Positions 24,486 to 34,932 of a DNA stretch of 64,000 nt are shown one piece after another. Where the stretch lies: assembly GCF_025966695.1 (NCBI RefSeq), contig NZ_JAOEIY010000004.1, positions 253,706 through 317,705 of the forward strand, written 5' to 3'. A program made the translations under genes and the position numbers. Origin of the DNA: Stutzerimonas sp. S1. Lineage in GTDB: Bacteria; Pseudomonadota; Gammaproteobacteria; Pseudomonadales; Pseudomonadaceae. The first letter of the stretch is position 1, and each line of letters starts with the position of its first letter. The notes under the pieces were generated by a model. That model did not search any database, had not been told where the DNA came from, and saw only the letters and a list, made by a program, of their open reading frames with translations.

Positions 24486-25334
24486 TCAACGCCTTGGCAG
24501 GTACTGCATCGGATCTACGGGTTTCCCCTGACGACGGATTTCGAAGTGCAACTTTACGCGGTCGGTTCCCGTCGATCCCATCTCGGCAATACTTTGCCCA
24601 GCTTTGACTTTCTGGCCCTCCCGTACCAGCAACCTGCGGTTATGGCCGTAGGCGCTTACATAGGTATCGTTGTGCTTGATGATCACAAGTTCGCCGTAAC
24701 CCCGTAAACCACTGCCGGCGTACACCACAGTCCCATCAGAAGCAGCCAAAACAGGCTGTCCTAATTCCCCTGCGATATCAATTCCTTTATTCAAACTGCC
24801 GTTTGAGGAAAAACGCCCGATGATCTGGCCATTTGCTGGCCATGCCCAGCCACTGGCGGAGCGCGCAACGGGCGTGATACTCGGGGCCGGCGCCGGCTTG
24901 ACGGGCGTCGTAGTGATCGCTGGCGGCTGCGGGACGGGGGTCGCGACAACTGGCGGTGTCCGTGTAGGAACGGCTGCCGGAGCAGGTGCGGTTACGGTGC
25001 GTGGAGGCTGCGCACTGGCGACTGCCCTATGGGCACCGCTATCGAAACGGATACGTTGCCCCGGATGAATGACATAAGGCGGCGGAATACGGTTGGCGCG
25101 CGCGAGCGCTCGCCAGTCCCAACCATAGCGTCTGGCGATCGATGACAGCGTGTCACCTCGACGGACCGTGTGATAACCGCTCGTTGCGGCCGGACGACCG
25201 TTGCGGTCCACCACCTGGACGCCCCCCTGCTGCGGCGTGGAACAGCCAACCAGCAGCCAGCCGGTCAGTAGCACGACAGGTAGCGAGCGGCATAAGGGAT
25301 CGCGAATCAACCGCTGGATGGTGGTGAGCCTCAA
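24486..25334 (-). CDS. nlpD: NlpD-type lipoprotein, LysM plus degenerate LytM
   Basis: This 282-residue envelope lipoprotein activates the septal amidase AmiC in E. coli. The lipobox is in LLTGWLLVGCS (Cys about residue 23). A LysM domain (about 53-98: YHTVRRGDTLSSIARRYGWD) binds peptidoglycan, a Pro/Thr/Val-rich linker follows, and a LytM/M23 domain spans about 160-280. The first zinc-ligand position reads NKGIDIA instead of HKGIDIA, so the domain is probably non-catalytic, as known for NlpD. The start is a TTG at 25334 with GGGAG 6 bases upstream; no ATG or GTG fits the signal peptide. Confidence 0.92.
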   Translation of the reverse strand: MRLTTIQRLIRDPLCRSLPVVLLTGWLLVGCSTPQQGGVQVVDRNGRPAATSGYHTVRRGDTLSSIARRYGWDWRALARANRIPPPYVIHPGQRIRFDSGAHRAVASAQPPRTVTAPAPAAVPTRTPPVVATPVPQPPAITTTPVKPAPAPSITPVARSASGWAWPANGQIIGRFSSNGSLNKGIDIAGELGQPVLAASDGTVVYAGSGLRGYGELVIIKHNDTYVSAYGHNRRLLVREGQKVKAGQSIAEMGSTGTDRVKLHFEIRRQGKPVDPMQYLPRR

Positions 25335-25357
25335 TGCTCGCTCCCTTTGAAGAACAA

Positions 25358-26293
25358 TCAGACGCGCTCGGTGATCGGCTGACGTCGAGTGGCGAACCAT
25401 TCCAGACCAAGCACAACGACGATACCGGCAACGGCCAGCAGAATCGCCAGCAATAGCTGCGGATCTTGCCCGGTAAGATCGCCATACGCCCCCGGGAGCA
25501 GATTCTGCTCCAGTAGCGGGGTGCGTTCGCCATGGGAATTGGTACGCCAGGTCAGCGTCTCCTTCCACGGCCAGACTTTGTTCAGCGAACCGAGCATCAG
25601 CCCGGTCAGGAATGCCAGCGTGAGATCGCGCCACTTACGCAGCGTCCAGCTAAGCAGTTTGGCGAAACTGAGCAGACCCAGCGCACAACCTCCCGCGAAC
25701 ACCAACAAAACACCAATATCCATGCTGCGCACTGCGCCCAGCACCGCCGGGTACAACCCGAGCAAGACAAGAATGAAACTGCCGGAAATGCCGGGCAGGA
25801 TCATGGCGCAGATAGCGATGGCGCCGGCGAAGAACAGGCTCAGGCTATCGGTACCCCACTGCATCGGTGCGGCAACGGTTATCCAGTACGCAAACGCGAC
25901 TCCAAGGACGAAACTGACGCCACGCGACAAATTGCGCCGCTGGATCTCCTTGGCAACCAGATGCACCGACACCAGGATCAGACCGAAAAAGAACGACCAC
26001 ACGGGGATCGGATGTTGCTCCAGCAGATAGGTAATCAGACGAGCCAAGCTGAAAACGCTGGTGAGCACGCCCGCCAGCAGAGTCAGCAGAAAGCCGGCAT
26101 TGGCGGTTGCCCATGCCTCGACCAGCCGCCCGCGCACCAGCGGTCGAACGGCATATGGCAACGCGGCGATAGAGCGCAGCAATTCATCGTAAATGCCGGT
26201 AATGAACGCGACCGTACCGCCAGATACACCAGGCACCACATCCGCCGCGCCCATGGCCATGCCCTTGGCGTACAACAACAAAGCGTTTTTCAT
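25358..26293 (-). CDS. DUF368 membrane protein
   Basis: This 311-residue protein has about eight to nine membrane segments. DUF368 signatures are clear: GAADVVPGVSGGTVAFITGIY (about 15-35) and a second ILPGISGSFILVLLGLY (about 163-179), the inverted-repeat motifs. Recent work on DUF368 proteins implicates them in recycling of undecaprenyl phosphate across the membrane; that role is assumed from the family. GGAAGGA precedes the ATG. It lies between pcm and nlpD (23 bases before nlpD), where P. aeruginosa has no such gene, to my recollection. Confidence 0.88.
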   Translation of the reverse strand: MKNALLLYAKGMAMGAADVVPGVSGGTVAFITGIYDELLRSIAALPYAVRPLVRGRLVEAWATANAGFLLTLLAGVLTSVFSLARLITYLLEQHPIPVWSFFFGLILVSVHLVAKEIQRRNLSRGVSFVLGVAFAYWITVAAPMQWGTDSLSLFFAGAIAICAMILPGISGSFILVLLGLYPAVLGAVRSMDIGVLLVFAGGCALGLLSFAKLLSWTLRKWRDLTLAFLTGLMLGSLNKVWPWKETLTWRTNSHGERTPLLEQNLLPGAYGDLTGQDPQLLLAILLAVAGIVVVLGLEWFATRRQPITERV

Positions 26294-26312
26294 GCATCCT
26301 TCCGCTGAATGA

Positions 26313-26993
26313 TCAAACCACGGGGCCATTGAGCAGCGGCACGAAGCGCACGGTATCCAGAAGATGGCGGGAAAAACCGTTTTCCTCTCGAATGATCAGC
26401 ATCAATTGCTGGACCTCGCCGGCCCCGACCGGAATCACCAGCCGCCCTCCGGGCGCCAGCTGATCGAGCAGAGCCTGCGGCACTTCGGTCGCCGCCGCGG
26501 TAACGATGATGCCGTTGTAGGGCGCCAGTGCGGGCCAGCCCTCCCAACCATCGCCCCAGCGAAAGACCACATTGCGCAGCTTGAGTTCGGTCAGACGCTC
26601 CTTGGCGCGATCCTGCAATGCCTGAATGCGCTCAACGGAAAACACCCGTTCGACCAGCTGCGCCAGCACCGCGGTCTGATACCCCGAGCCGGTGCCAATC
26701 TCCAGCACCTTATCCAACGGACCATCGGCCAGCAGCAGCTCGCTCATGCGCGCCACCATGAATGGCTGGGAAATCGTCTGGTTGTGCCCGATAGGCAGCG
26801 CCGTGTCCTCGTAGGCGCGATGCGCCAGAGCCTCATCGACGAACAGGTGTCGCGGGGTACGGCGGATCACCTCCAGCACATGGGGGTTGGACAGGCCCTC
26901 CTCGTAGAGCCGCTGGATCAGGCGGTCACGGGTGCGTTGCGAGGTCATGCCAGTACCGTGTCGCATCAAGTCGCCGGGTCCACGATGGCTCAC
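26313..26993 (-). CDS. pcm: Protein-L-isoaspartate O-methyltransferase
   Basis: This SAM-dependent methyltransferase starts repair of isoaspartyl residues in aged proteins. The SAM motif EIGTGSG is at 98-104 of the 226-residue reading, followed by [18 protein letters not shown]. The GTG at 26993 overlaps the surE stop by 4 bases and has GGAGGA upstream, so I prefer it. The ATG at 26948 would give 211 residues and matches the shorter P. aeruginosa annotation, but lacks a ribosome site. It is part of ispF-truD-surE-pcm. Confidence 0.95.
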   Translation of the reverse strand: MSHRGPGDLMRHGTGMTSQRTRDRLIQRLYEEGLSNPHVLEVIRRTPRHLFVDEALAHRAYEDTALPIGHNQTISQPFMVARMSELLLADGPLDKVLEIGTGSGYQTAVLAQLVERVFSVERIQALQDRAKERLTELKLRNVVFRWGDGWEGWPALAPYNGIIVTAAATEVPQALLDQLAPGGRLVIPVGAGEVQQLMLIIREENGFSRHLLDTVRFVPLLNGPVV

Positions 26994-27739
26994 AGCAGAT
27001 CCTCCAGCCAGTGCTCAAGACCCTGGAAGGCCTCGTGGAATGTCCGGTCCAGCTGCAACGGCGTAATCGATACGTAACCCTGCATGACCGCGTGGAAGTC
27101 GGTGCCCGGGCCGCCGTCCTCGACATCACCGGCCACGGAGATCCAGTAGCCTTCCTTGCCCCGCGGGTTGGCCTGCTTGACGGGTGGCTTGGCACGACTG
27201 CGGTGGCCGAGGCGGGTTAGCCGGATACCACGGATATGGTCCAGCGGCAGGTTTGGCACATTGACGCTGAGTACAGTGCGTGCGGGCAGATCCAGCTGAT
27301 CATGCTTCTCGACCAGCGTTCGAGCGATGGCAGCTGCGGTTGGCAGGTTCTCCGGCGAGCGTGAGATCAGCGAAAAGGCGAAGGCCGGACGGCCGGTGAA
27401 ACGCCCCTCGATAGCTGCCGCGACGGTGCCTGAATAGAGCACATCGTCGCCGAGGTTGGCACCCAGATTGATCCCTGAGACGACCATGTCAGGCGCCTCG
27501 TCAAGCAGGCCATTGAGGCCCAGGTGCACACAATCGGTGGGCGAACCGTTAAGGCCGATGAACCCATTGGGCATGCGCACGGGGTGCAGCGGCCGGTCCA
27601 GGGTAAGGGCGCTGCTGGCGCCGCTCATGTCTTGGATCGGTGCTACCACCCGGCACTCGGCATAGTCGGCCAGCGCGTCATAAAGCGCGGCGAGCCCGGG
27701 TGCATACACCCCGTCGTCGTTGGCGATCAGAATACGCAT
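26990..27739 (-). CDS. surE: 5'/3'-nucleotidase SurE
   Basis: This 249-residue metal-dependent nucleotidase/exopolyphosphatase is a survival protein of stationary phase. The N-terminal metal site NDDG is at 7-10, followed by SGASSALT and [29 protein letters not shown] is the central signature. The ATG shares one base with the truD stop (TGATG) and the stop overlaps pcm by 4 bases, so the operon is tightly coupled. Confidence 0.97.
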   Translation of the reverse strand: MRILIANDDGVYAPGLAALYDALADYAECRVVAPIQDMSGASSALTLDRPLHPVRMPNGFIGLNGSPTDCVHLGLNGLLDEAPDMVVSGINLGANLGDDVLYSGTVAAAIEGRFTGRPAFAFSLISRSPENLPTAAAIARTLVEKHDQLDLPARTVLSVNVPNLPLDHIRGIRLTRLGHRSRAKPPVKQANPRGKEGYWISVAGDVEDGGPGTDFHAVMQGYVSITPLQLDRTFHEAFQGLEHWLEDLL

Positions 27740-28779
27740 CAGATGTCCGTCTGCCCTGCCAGGCTGACCAGTTCGCGCACCACAGCGGTGGCAAAACATC
27801 CGGTCGGCAGGACGAATTCCAGTTGCAGAATGTCAGGCCCGGGATAATGCCACGACAAACCGCTGATGGGGAGGCGAAGGATGCGCCGTTCGTGCTTCAT
27901 CCCGGCCTGCGCCAACCAATTGGCGATCGCCCCTTCATTTGCAGCCACCGCATCCTCTAGCGCCTGAATTTCGGCGCCCGCCGGCGAGCCACCTTCGCCC
28001 CAGAGTGGACCGGTGGGATGCAGGTCGAGGATCGCCAGGCGTGGGTCGCTGCACTCCGCCTCACCGGCGGGAAAGAAACTGCGACTGTCGGTAAACGCCA
28101 GCAGATCCCCTATCCTCGCCTGAGCCCAGCTGCCGTCTGCAACGCGCTCGGCCAGCACACGATTGAACAGGTAGCTGCGTCCGGCCGAAAGCAGACGTGA
28201 ACGCAGGTTGCGCTGCACCGGCAAGTCCCCCTTTGCAGCGAACTCACGGGCACCATGCAGATTGCCACCCTCGTAGCCAAAGCGCTGCAGACCGAAGTAA
28301 TTGGGCACACCGCATGCCTTGATCTGCGCCAGCCGCGCATCGAGCAGTGCATGGTCGGCGCGCAGCTCAGTCAGGCGCAGCCGAAAACCGTTGGCCGAAT
28401 GCGCGCCGCGCTGCAACTTGCGCTGGTGCCGCGTGCGTTTGAGGATCGTCAGGCTGTCGTTTTCCGCCGCACCAAGCTCAGGGTCCGCCTTGCCCGGTAG
28501 ATGCAAGCTGAACCACTGCCGGGTCAGCGCCTGGCGGTCCTTCAACCCCGCATAGCTGATCATTTTCAATGGCACGCCAGCCGCGCGAGCGATGCGCTTG
28601 GCCGCCTCCTCGGTATTCAGGTTGCGCTTTTCCACCCAGAGCCAGAGGTGTTCCCCCTCTCCCGACAGCGGGATGTCGAGTACCTCATCAACCTGAAAAT
28701 CCTCGGCGACCGCCTTGAGCACGGCGCTGCCGCAGGATTCGCCGTGGGCGCGCGGCCCGAGCAACTGATCTTCGGTCAT
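27739..28779 (-). CDS. truD: tRNA pseudouridine(13) synthase
   Basis: This 346-residue TruD-family enzyme makes pseudouridine 13 in tRNA-Glu. The catalytic Asp is Asp81 in [15 protein letters not shown]. Further family motifs are [14 protein letters not shown] and [18 protein letters not shown]. The length is near the P. aeruginosa protein. It overlaps ispF by 4 bases (ATGA) and surE by one base. Confidence 0.97.
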   Translation of the reverse strand: MTEDQLLGPRAHGESCGSAVLKAVAEDFQVDEVLDIPLSGEGEHLWLWVEKRNLNTEEAAKRIARAAGVPLKMISYAGLKDRQALTRQWFSLHLPGKADPELGAAENDSLTILKRTRHQRKLQRGAHSANGFRLRLTELRADHALLDARLAQIKACGVPNYFGLQRFGYEGGNLHGAREFAAKGDLPVQRNLRSRLLSAGRSYLFNRVLAERVADGSWAQARIGDLLAFTDSRSFFPAGEAECSDPRLAILDLHPTGPLWGEGGSPAGAEIQALEDAVAANEGAIANWLAQAGMKHERRILRLPISGLSWHYPGPDILQLEFVLPTGCFATAVVRELVSLAGQTDI

Positions 28780-29249
28780 ACGCGAACCAGCAAGGCAACC
28801 GCGTGCACGGCGATCCCCTCCTCGCGCCCGGTGAAGCCGAGCTTCTCGGTAGTGGTGGCCTTGACGTTGACCTGATCCAGCTCAACCTGCAAATCAGCCG
28901 CGATCAGCGCGCGCATGCTTTCGATGTGCGGCGCCATCTTCGGCGCCTGGGCGATGATCGTCGCATCGACATTGCCGACCACGTAGCCCTTGGCCTGCAC
29001 CTGCGCCAGCACATGGCGTAGCAGCACGCGGCTGTCGGCGCCCTTGAACTGCGGGTCGGTGTCCGGGAAATGCTTGCCGATATCTCCCAGCGCCGCAGCA
29101 CCGAGCAGCGCGTCGCTCAGGGCATGCAACAGCACGTCGCCGTCGGAATGGGCCAGCAGCCCGAACCGGTGTGGAATCCGCACGCCGCCAAGCGTGATGT
29201 GGTCGCCTTCGCCGAAGCGGTGCACGTCATAACCGTGGCCGATACGCAT
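28776..29249 (-). CDS. ispF: 2-C-methyl-D-erythritol 2,4-cyclodiphosphate synthase
   Basis: The 157-residue trimeric MEP-pathway enzyme converts CDP-ME 2-phosphate to the cyclodiphosphate in isoprenoid synthesis. Metal ligands Asp8 and His10 lie in [34 protein letters not shown] and [10 protein letters not shown] are the next signatures. It is the first gene of the ispF-truD-surE-pcm run. In many proteobacteria ispD and ispF are adjacent; here they lie 5 kb apart on the same strand, separated by the formaldehyde and OYE genes. Confidence 0.98.
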   Translation of the reverse strand: MRIGHGYDVHRFGEGDHITLGGVRIPHRFGLLAHSDGDVLLHALSDALLGAAALGDIGKHFPDTDPQFKGADSRVLLRHVLAQVQAKGYVVGNVDATIIAQAPKMAPHIESMRALIAADLQVELDQVNVKATTTEKLGFTGREEGIAVHAVALLVRV

Positions 29250-29430
29250 AGATCAAACACCCTGGAATAACTAGAGGCGGCGATTCTACAGGAGGCGGAT
29301 GTCCCTGAGCGGATCGCCGCGGCGCGCCCGTACATCGACGCCGCCGATAACCACCATCAGCCGAATCGATCTTGTATCGCCAAACACCGATATATAGTTC
29401 GCCTCAACCCGATATAGGCAGCTGAAGACC

Positions 29431-29733
29431 ATGCCGGACGACTTCGACGACATCATCAAGGCCCTCGCCCATCCGCTGCGCCGCGACATCCTGCGCTGGC
29501 TCAAGGAGCCGCAACGCTATTTCGCCGAGCAGCGTCACTCGCTGGAGAGTGGTGTCTGCGCCGGACAGATCGACCAGCGTGCCGGACTGTCGCAATCGAC
29601 CGTATCGGCGCACCTGGCCACCCTGCAGAAGGCCGGGCTGGTCACCAGCCAGAAGGTCGGCCAGTGGCATTTCTTCAAGCGCAACGACGCGGTCATCCAG
29701 ACCTTCGTCGAGCGCATCGGCCACGAACTCTGA
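29431..29733 (+). CDS. ArsR-type winged-helix regulator
   Basis: This 100-residue protein has an ArsR/SmtB-like helix-turn-helix: IIKALAHPLRRDILRWLKEP (about 8-27), then AGLSQSTVSAHLATLQKAGLV (about 51-71), and a wing, QKVGQWHFFKRND. A single Cys (about residue 43, SGVCAGQ) is present, with no obvious metal-binding pair. It lies 38 bases upstream of the Old Yellow Enzyme gene on the same strand and probably controls it. The effector may be an electrophile acting on the Cys, which is a guess. Confidence 0.85.
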   Translation: MPDDFDDIIKALAHPLRRDILRWLKEPQRYFAEQRHSLESGVCAGQIDQRAGLSQSTVSAHLATLQKAGLVTSQKVGQWHFFKRNDAVIQTFVERIGHEL

Positions 29734-29771
29734 ATCCTTTCTTGCACCACCCGTACAGGAGCAGTATCGCT

Positions 29772-30821
29772 ATGCCCACACTCTTCGACCCGATCAAGAT
29801 CGGCGACCTGGAACTGAACAACCGCGTCATCATGGCGCCGCTGACCCGCTGCCGCGCCGAGCCCGGCCGCGTTCCCGGCGACCTGATTGCCGAGTACTAC
29901 GCCCAGCGCGCCGACGCCGGCCTGATCATCAGCGAAGCCACCTCGGTGACCCCGATGGGCGTCGGCTACCCGGACACCCCCGGCATCTGGTCCGCCGAGC
30001 AGACTCAAGGCTGGAAGAAGGTCACCGACGCCGTGCACGCCAAAGGCGGCAAGATCGTCCTGCAGCTCTGGCATGTCGGCCGTATCTCCGACCCGATCTA
30101 CCTCGACGGCCAGCTGCCGGTCGCGCCCAGTTCCATCAAGCCCGCCGGGCATGTCAGCCTGGTCCGCCCGATGAAGGATTACGAAACGCCTCGCGCGCTG
30201 GAGACCGACGAGATCCCCGGCATCATCGAGGCTTACCGCAAGGGTGCCGAGAATGCCAAGGAAGCCGGTTTCGACGGTGTCGAGATCCATGGCGCCAATG
30301 GTTACCTGCTCGACCAGTTCCTGCAGGACAGCACCAACAAGCGCACCGATGCCTACGGTGGCTCGCTGGAAAACCGCGCCAGGCTGCTGCTGGAAGTGAC
30401 CGAGGCCGCCGTCTCCGTTTGGGGCGCCGGCCGCGTCGGTGTGCATCTGGCACCGCGAGCCGACTCTCACGACATGGGCGATTCCAACCGTGCCGAGACT
30501 TTCGGCTACGTTGCCCGTGAACTGGGCAAGCGCGGCATCGCCTTCATCTGCACCCGCGAGAAGGCCGGTGAAGATAGCCTCGGCCCGCAGCTCAAGCAGC
30601 TCTTCGGCGGCGTCTACATCGCCAACGAACGCTTCACCAAGGAACAGGCCAACGCCTGGCTGGCGGAAGGCAAGGCCGATGCCGTGGCCTTCGGTATTCC
30701 CTACATCGCCAACCCTGATCTGGTCGAGCGTCTGCGCCGGGATGCGCCGCTGAACGAGGCCAAGCCCGAGTTGTTCTACGCCCAGGGTCCGGTCGGCTAC
30801 ACCGATTATCCGTCGCTCTAA
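29772..30821 (+). CDS. Old Yellow Enzyme family ene-reductase (XenB-like)
   Basis: This 349-residue FMN-dependent TIM-barrel oxidoreductase uses NAD(P)H to reduce activated C=C bonds and can reduce nitroesters or nitroaromatics. The substrate-binding HxxN pair is in EIHGANGYLLDQF (about 176-188); RTDAYGGSLENRARLL and VAFGIPYIANPDLVERL are family signatures. It is close to XenB/NemA-type alkene reductases. AGGAG precedes the ATG at a long spacing. It is downstream of an ArsR-type regulator and is closed by a strong terminator. Confidence 0.93.
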   Translation: MPTLFDPIKIGDLELNNRVIMAPLTRCRAEPGRVPGDLIAEYYAQRADAGLIISEATSVTPMGVGYPDTPGIWSAEQTQGWKKVTDAVHAKGGKIVLQLWHVGRISDPIYLDGQLPVAPSSIKPAGHVSLVRPMKDYETPRALETDEIPGIIEAYRKGAENAKEAGFDGVEIHGANGYLLDQFLQDSTNKRTDAYGGSLENRARLLLEVTEAAVSVWGAGRVGVHLAPRADSHDMGDSNRAETFGYVARELGKRGIAFICTREKAGEDSLGPQLKQLFGGVYIANERFTKEQANAWLAEGKADAVAFGIPYIANPDLVERLRRDAPLNEAKPELFYAQGPVGYTDYPSL

Positions 30822-30835
30822 GCTCCTGGCGATGG

Positions 30836-30871
30836 AAAGGCCCGAGCGGCATGTCCGCTCGGGCCTTTTTT
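30836..30871 (+). terminator. Rho-independent terminator after the ene-reductase gene
   Basis: AAAGGCCCGAGCGG (30836-30849), a 5-base loop, CCGCTCGGGCC then TTTTTT (30855-30871). The stem has 11 or more perfect pairs. Confidence 0.92.
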
Positions 30872-30893
30872 ATGACCTGCCGTTCCTGTCGGT

Positions 30894-31046
30894 AGACGCG
30901 TGGATGAGGCGTCGCCGTCATCTACCCTGAGCCCCATTCTGGGGCCGTAGGGTGGAAACCGCGAAGCGTTTTCCACGCGACCAGCGCGGCATGCAAAACG
31001 CCCCGGCCAGCACGGTCACCGACCGAAACAGACGCGTGGATGAGGC
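30894..31046. repeat. REP-like repeat cluster
   Basis: A 17-base direct repeat AGACGCGTGGATGAGGC occurs at 30894-30910 and 31030-31046, each followed by a loose inverted arm (TCATCTACCCT or GCTATCCAGCCTACG). Between them is GTGGAAAcCGC-gaa-GCGtTTTCCAC (30952-30976), a near-perfect dyad. The elements are of the GTAGGGTGGA...CCACCCTAC type scattered in pseudomonad intergenic DNA. They sit between the ene-reductase and fghA 3' ends. Confidence 0.6.
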
Positions 31047-31062
31047 TGCGCCGCTATCCAGC

Positions 31063-31908
31063 CTACGCCTTCAGCGCCTCGGCATGATGCCGCAGGTGAT
31101 CATCGATAAAGCTGGCGATGAAGTAGTAGCTGTGGTCGTAGCCCGGCTGGATGCGCAGCGTCAGCGAGTGCCCAGCAGCGTCCGCAGCGGCACGCAGCGC
31201 CTGCGGCTTGAGCTGGCCATCCATGAAGTCATCGCGATCGCCCTGATCCACCAGCATCGGCAGCTTCTCGCTGGCCTCGGCGATCAGCGCGCAGGCATCC
31301 CACTCCCGCCAGCGCGAACGATCCTCGCCGAGGTAGCGGCCGAAGGCCTTTTCACCCCAGGGGCAGTTGAGCGGATTGCTGATCGGCGCAAAGGCCGAGA
31401 CGGACCGATAGCGGCCCGGATTCTTCAGCGCGCAGATCAGCGCCCCATGCCCGCCCATGGAATGCCCGCTGATGCCGCGGCGGTCGGAGACTGGGAAGTT
31501 GGCTTCGACCAGTGCCGGCAGCTCCTCGACCACATAGTCGTACATCCGATAATGCTGGGCCCAGGGCTCCTGTGTGGCATTGAGATAGAAGCCCGCGCCC
31601 AGACCGAAGTCCCAGGCGCCATCGGGATCGTCCGGCACGCCTGGGCCGCGCGGGCTGGTGTCCGGCGCGACGATGATCAGCCCGAGTTCGGCCGCCATGC
31701 GTAGTGCACCGGCCTTCTGCATGAAATTTTCGTCGGTGCAGGTCAGCCCGGACAGCCAGTACAGTACCGGCAGTTTTTCGCCCTGCTCGGCCTGCGGCGG
31801 CAGGAACACGGCAAATACCATGTCGCAGTTCAGAGCGCTGGAACGGTGGCGGTAGCGCTTGTGCCAGCCGCCGAAGCTCTTGTTGCTGGAAACGATTTCA
31901 AGGGTCAT
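31063..31908 (-). CDS. fghA: S-formylglutathione hydrolase
   Basis: This 281-residue serine esterase (esterase D family) hydrolyses S-formylglutathione to formate and glutathione, the second step of formaldehyde detoxification. The nucleophile is Ser150 in [10 protein letters not shown], the acid is in DQGDRDDF and the His in [31 protein letters not shown] is the conserved N-terminal part. GAGG lies 7 bases before the ATG at 31908. It is downstream of adhC on the same strand, with an 87-base gap holding a REP-like dyad. Confidence 0.96.
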   Translation of the reverse strand: MTLEIVSSNKSFGGWHKRYRHRSSALNCDMVFAVFLPPQAEQGEKLPVLYWLSGLTCTDENFMQKAGALRMAAELGLIIVAPDTSPRGPGVPDDPDGAWDFGLGAGFYLNATQEPWAQHYRMYDYVVEELPALVEANFPVSDRRGISGHSMGGHGALICALKNPGRYRSVSAFAPISNPLNCPWGEKAFGRYLGEDRSRWREWDACALIAEASEKLPMLVDQGDRDDFMDGQLKPQALRAAADAAGHSLTLRIQPGYDHSYYFIASFIDDHLRHHAEALKA

Positions 31909-31956
31909 GAACGGGCCTCGCGCAAGGTGGAAACCGCGCGGGCTCCCACCGGTCGA

Positions 31957-31991
31957 GGTGGACAAGCCGCCGATCGGCGGCGATATCCACC
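31957..31991. repeat. REP-like dyad between adhC and fghA
   Basis: GGTGG (31957-31961) and CCACC (31987-31991) flank a perfect 16-base palindrome GCCGCCGATCGGCGGC (31966-31981). It resembles the elements at 30894-31046. It could modulate how far adhC transcripts reach into fghA. Confidence 0.55.
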
Positions 31992-31998
31992 CTAGGGA

Positions 31999-33156
<1,158 letters not shown>

Positions 33157-33196
33157 TCATGACCAAACAGGGATTAATGAAGTCGTCAGGAAAACA

Positions 33197-33219
33197 TTAT
33201 TGCCACTGAGGGACAATAA
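33197..33219. promoter_or_regulatory. Candidate LysR-type binding site
   Basis: TTATTG (33197-33202) and CAATAA (33214-33219) are perfect inverted arms separated by 11 bases and contain T-N11-A. They lie in the 163-base region between the divergent adhC and LysR-type genes, where a regulator of both would bind. Confidence 0.45.
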
Positions 33220-33277
33220 ACTCGCAGCGCGTTAGGATCTCCCGCTCACCTCACTCGCTGAATCTGCTGGAGAACCC

Positions 33278-34186
33278 ATGAGTCGCTGGGAAGGCCTCGA
33301 CGAATTCGTGGCGGTTGCCGAATGCGGCAGCTTCATGCGCGCCGCTGAGCGCCTGCGGGTGTCGTCCTCGCATGTCAGCCGCCAGGTTGCGCGCCTTGAA
33401 GAACGTCTGCAGGCGCGCTTGCTCTATCGCACGACGCGCCGCGTGTCGCTGACCGAAGCCGGGCATACCTTCTTCGCCCACTGTCAGCGATTGATCGAAG
33501 AACGTGACGAAGCCTTTCTGGCCATCAGCGATCTGCACAGCGCGCCAACCGGGCTGCTACGCATGACCGCTGCAGTGGCCTATGGCGAGCGGTTCATCGT
33601 GCCGCTGGTAAACGAATTCATGGCTCAGCATCCGCAACTGCGCGTCGATATCGAGCTATCCAACCGCACCCTCGATCTGGTTCAGGAGGGTTACGACCTG
33701 GCCATCCGCCTCGGCAAGCTGGGTGAGTCGCGCCTGGTTGCCACGCGCATCGCGCCACGAGCGATGTACTTGTGCGCCGCTCCGAGCTATCTGGAGCGCT
33801 ACGGACGGCCACACACCCTGTCTGAGCTGGCGCGACACAACTGTCTGATCGGCACGAGCGACATCTGGTCTTTTCAGACCGAAGGCCGCGAACAGCACTT
33901 CAAGCCCAGCGGGAACTGGCGATGCAACAGTGGAGAGGCCGTACTGGACGCGGCGCTGCGTGGCTTCGGCTTGTGCCAGCTGCCGGATTACTACGTACAG
34001 GAACCACTGCGCCGCGGCGAGCTGATCTCGTTGCTGGAAGTCAACCAGCCGCCGGACACGGCCGTCTGGGCTGTCTACCCGCAGCGGCGCTATCCGCTGC
34101 CCAAGGTCCGCCTGCTCATCGAGGCGCTGAAGAACGGTCTGGCCCGACGCCCCGAATATGCAGACAACCCCGCTGTTGCACGCTGA
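33278..34186 (+). CDS. LysR-family regulator divergent from adhC
   Basis: This 302-residue LysR-type protein has an N-terminal HTH (about 4-62: FVAVAECGSFMRAAERL, SSSHVSRQVARLEERLQARLL) and a periplasmic-binding-protein-like effector domain (about 88-290). Its place opposite adhC-fghA matches the LysR gene of the same locus in other pseudomonads, where control of formaldehyde detoxification has been reported (GfnR). I infer the same role. GGAG precedes the ATG. A dyad with an 11-base spacer lies in the shared promoter. Confidence 0.88.
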   Translation: MSRWEGLDEFVAVAECGSFMRAAERLRVSSSHVSRQVARLEERLQARLLYRTTRRVSLTEAGHTFFAHCQRLIEERDEAFLAISDLHSAPTGLLRMTAAVAYGERFIVPLVNEFMAQHPQLRVDIELSNRTLDLVQEGYDLAIRLGKLGESRLVATRIAPRAMYLCAAPSYLERYGRPHTLSELARHNCLIGTSDIWSFQTEGREQHFKPSGNWRCNSGEAVLDAALRGFGLCQLPDYYVQEPLRRGELISLLEVNQPPDTAVWAVYPQRRYPLPKVRLLIEALKNGLARRPEYADNPAVAR

Positions 34187-34224
34187 AACCGTCAGCGCTC
34201 TCTCAGCGACGCCTCCGCGTCAGG

Positions 34225-34932
34225 TCAGAAGTTGCGCCAGCGCTGCTCAAGCCATTGCAGGTCTTCAGGACGCGTGATTTTCAGGTTATCCGCACGCCCT
34301 TCGATTAGTCGTGGCAAAAATCCTGCCCACTCCACGGCCGATGCTTCGTCCGTGATCGCCACGCCCGCCGCCAGTGCCGCAGCAAGTGCTTGCCGCAACA
34401 TTCCCAAGCGGAACATCTGCGGCGTATAGGCCTGCCAGATCACGCTGCGGTCCACCGTTTCCAGCACCCGGCCATCAGCCCCGGCACGCTTGAGCGTGTC
34501 GCGCGCCGGCACGGCAAGCAAGCCACCGACCGCATCATCCGCCAGCTCGCCCAGCAGCTTGTCGAGATCCTCACGCGCAAGATTCGGTCGCGCGGCATCA
34601 TGCACCAGCACCCAATCGTCTTCCGCTGCGCCCAGCTCTACCAAATGCTGCAAACCATTTAGTACGGAGTCGCTGCGCTCCAATCCGCCCAGGGCGCGTT
34701 GGATACGAACATCGCGGGCACAGGGTATGTCGTGCCAATACGGGTCATCGGCCGCCAGGCAAACCACCAGCCCCTTGAGCTGCGGATGCTCGAGAAAGCA
34801 GTCAAGGGTATGTTCGATGATGCAGCGCCCGCCTAGCCGCAGGTACTGCTTGGGCCGATCCGCGCGCATGCGACTGCCGACACCGGCAGCCGGAATCACG
34901 ACCCAGAAGCCAGGCAGATTGAAGCTGTTCAT
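34225..34932 (-). CDS. ispD: 2-C-methyl-D-erythritol 4-phosphate cytidylyltransferase
   Basis: This 235-residue MEP-pathway enzyme makes CDP-ME from MEP and CTP. The CTP-binding loop is PAAGVGSRMRADRPKQYLRL (about 14-33), followed by ALGGLERSDSVLNGL and VLVHDAARPNL, the metal- and base-binding motifs. It overlaps ftsB by 4 bases (ATGA) and is the last gene of that pair. Confidence 0.97.
   Translation of the reverse strand: MNSFNLPGFWVVIPAAGVGSRMRADRPKQYLRLGGRCIIEHTLDCFLEHPQLKGLVVCLAADDPYWHDIPCARDVRIQRALGGLERSDSVLNGLQHLVELGAAEDDWVLVHDAARPNLAREDLDKLLGELADDAVGGLLAVPARDTLKRAGADGRVLETVDRSVIWQAYTPQMFRLGMLRQALAAALAAGVAITDEASAVEWAGFLPRLIEGRADNLKITRPEDLQWLEQRWRNF

Noticed and set aside
23465..24607. 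380-codon open frame opposite rpoS
   Set aside because: Fully covered by rpoS and the end of nlpD; no ribosome site.
33597..34185. Truncation of the LysR-type gene
   Set aside because: The effector domain runs to the usual length of about 300 residues, so the gene is intact.
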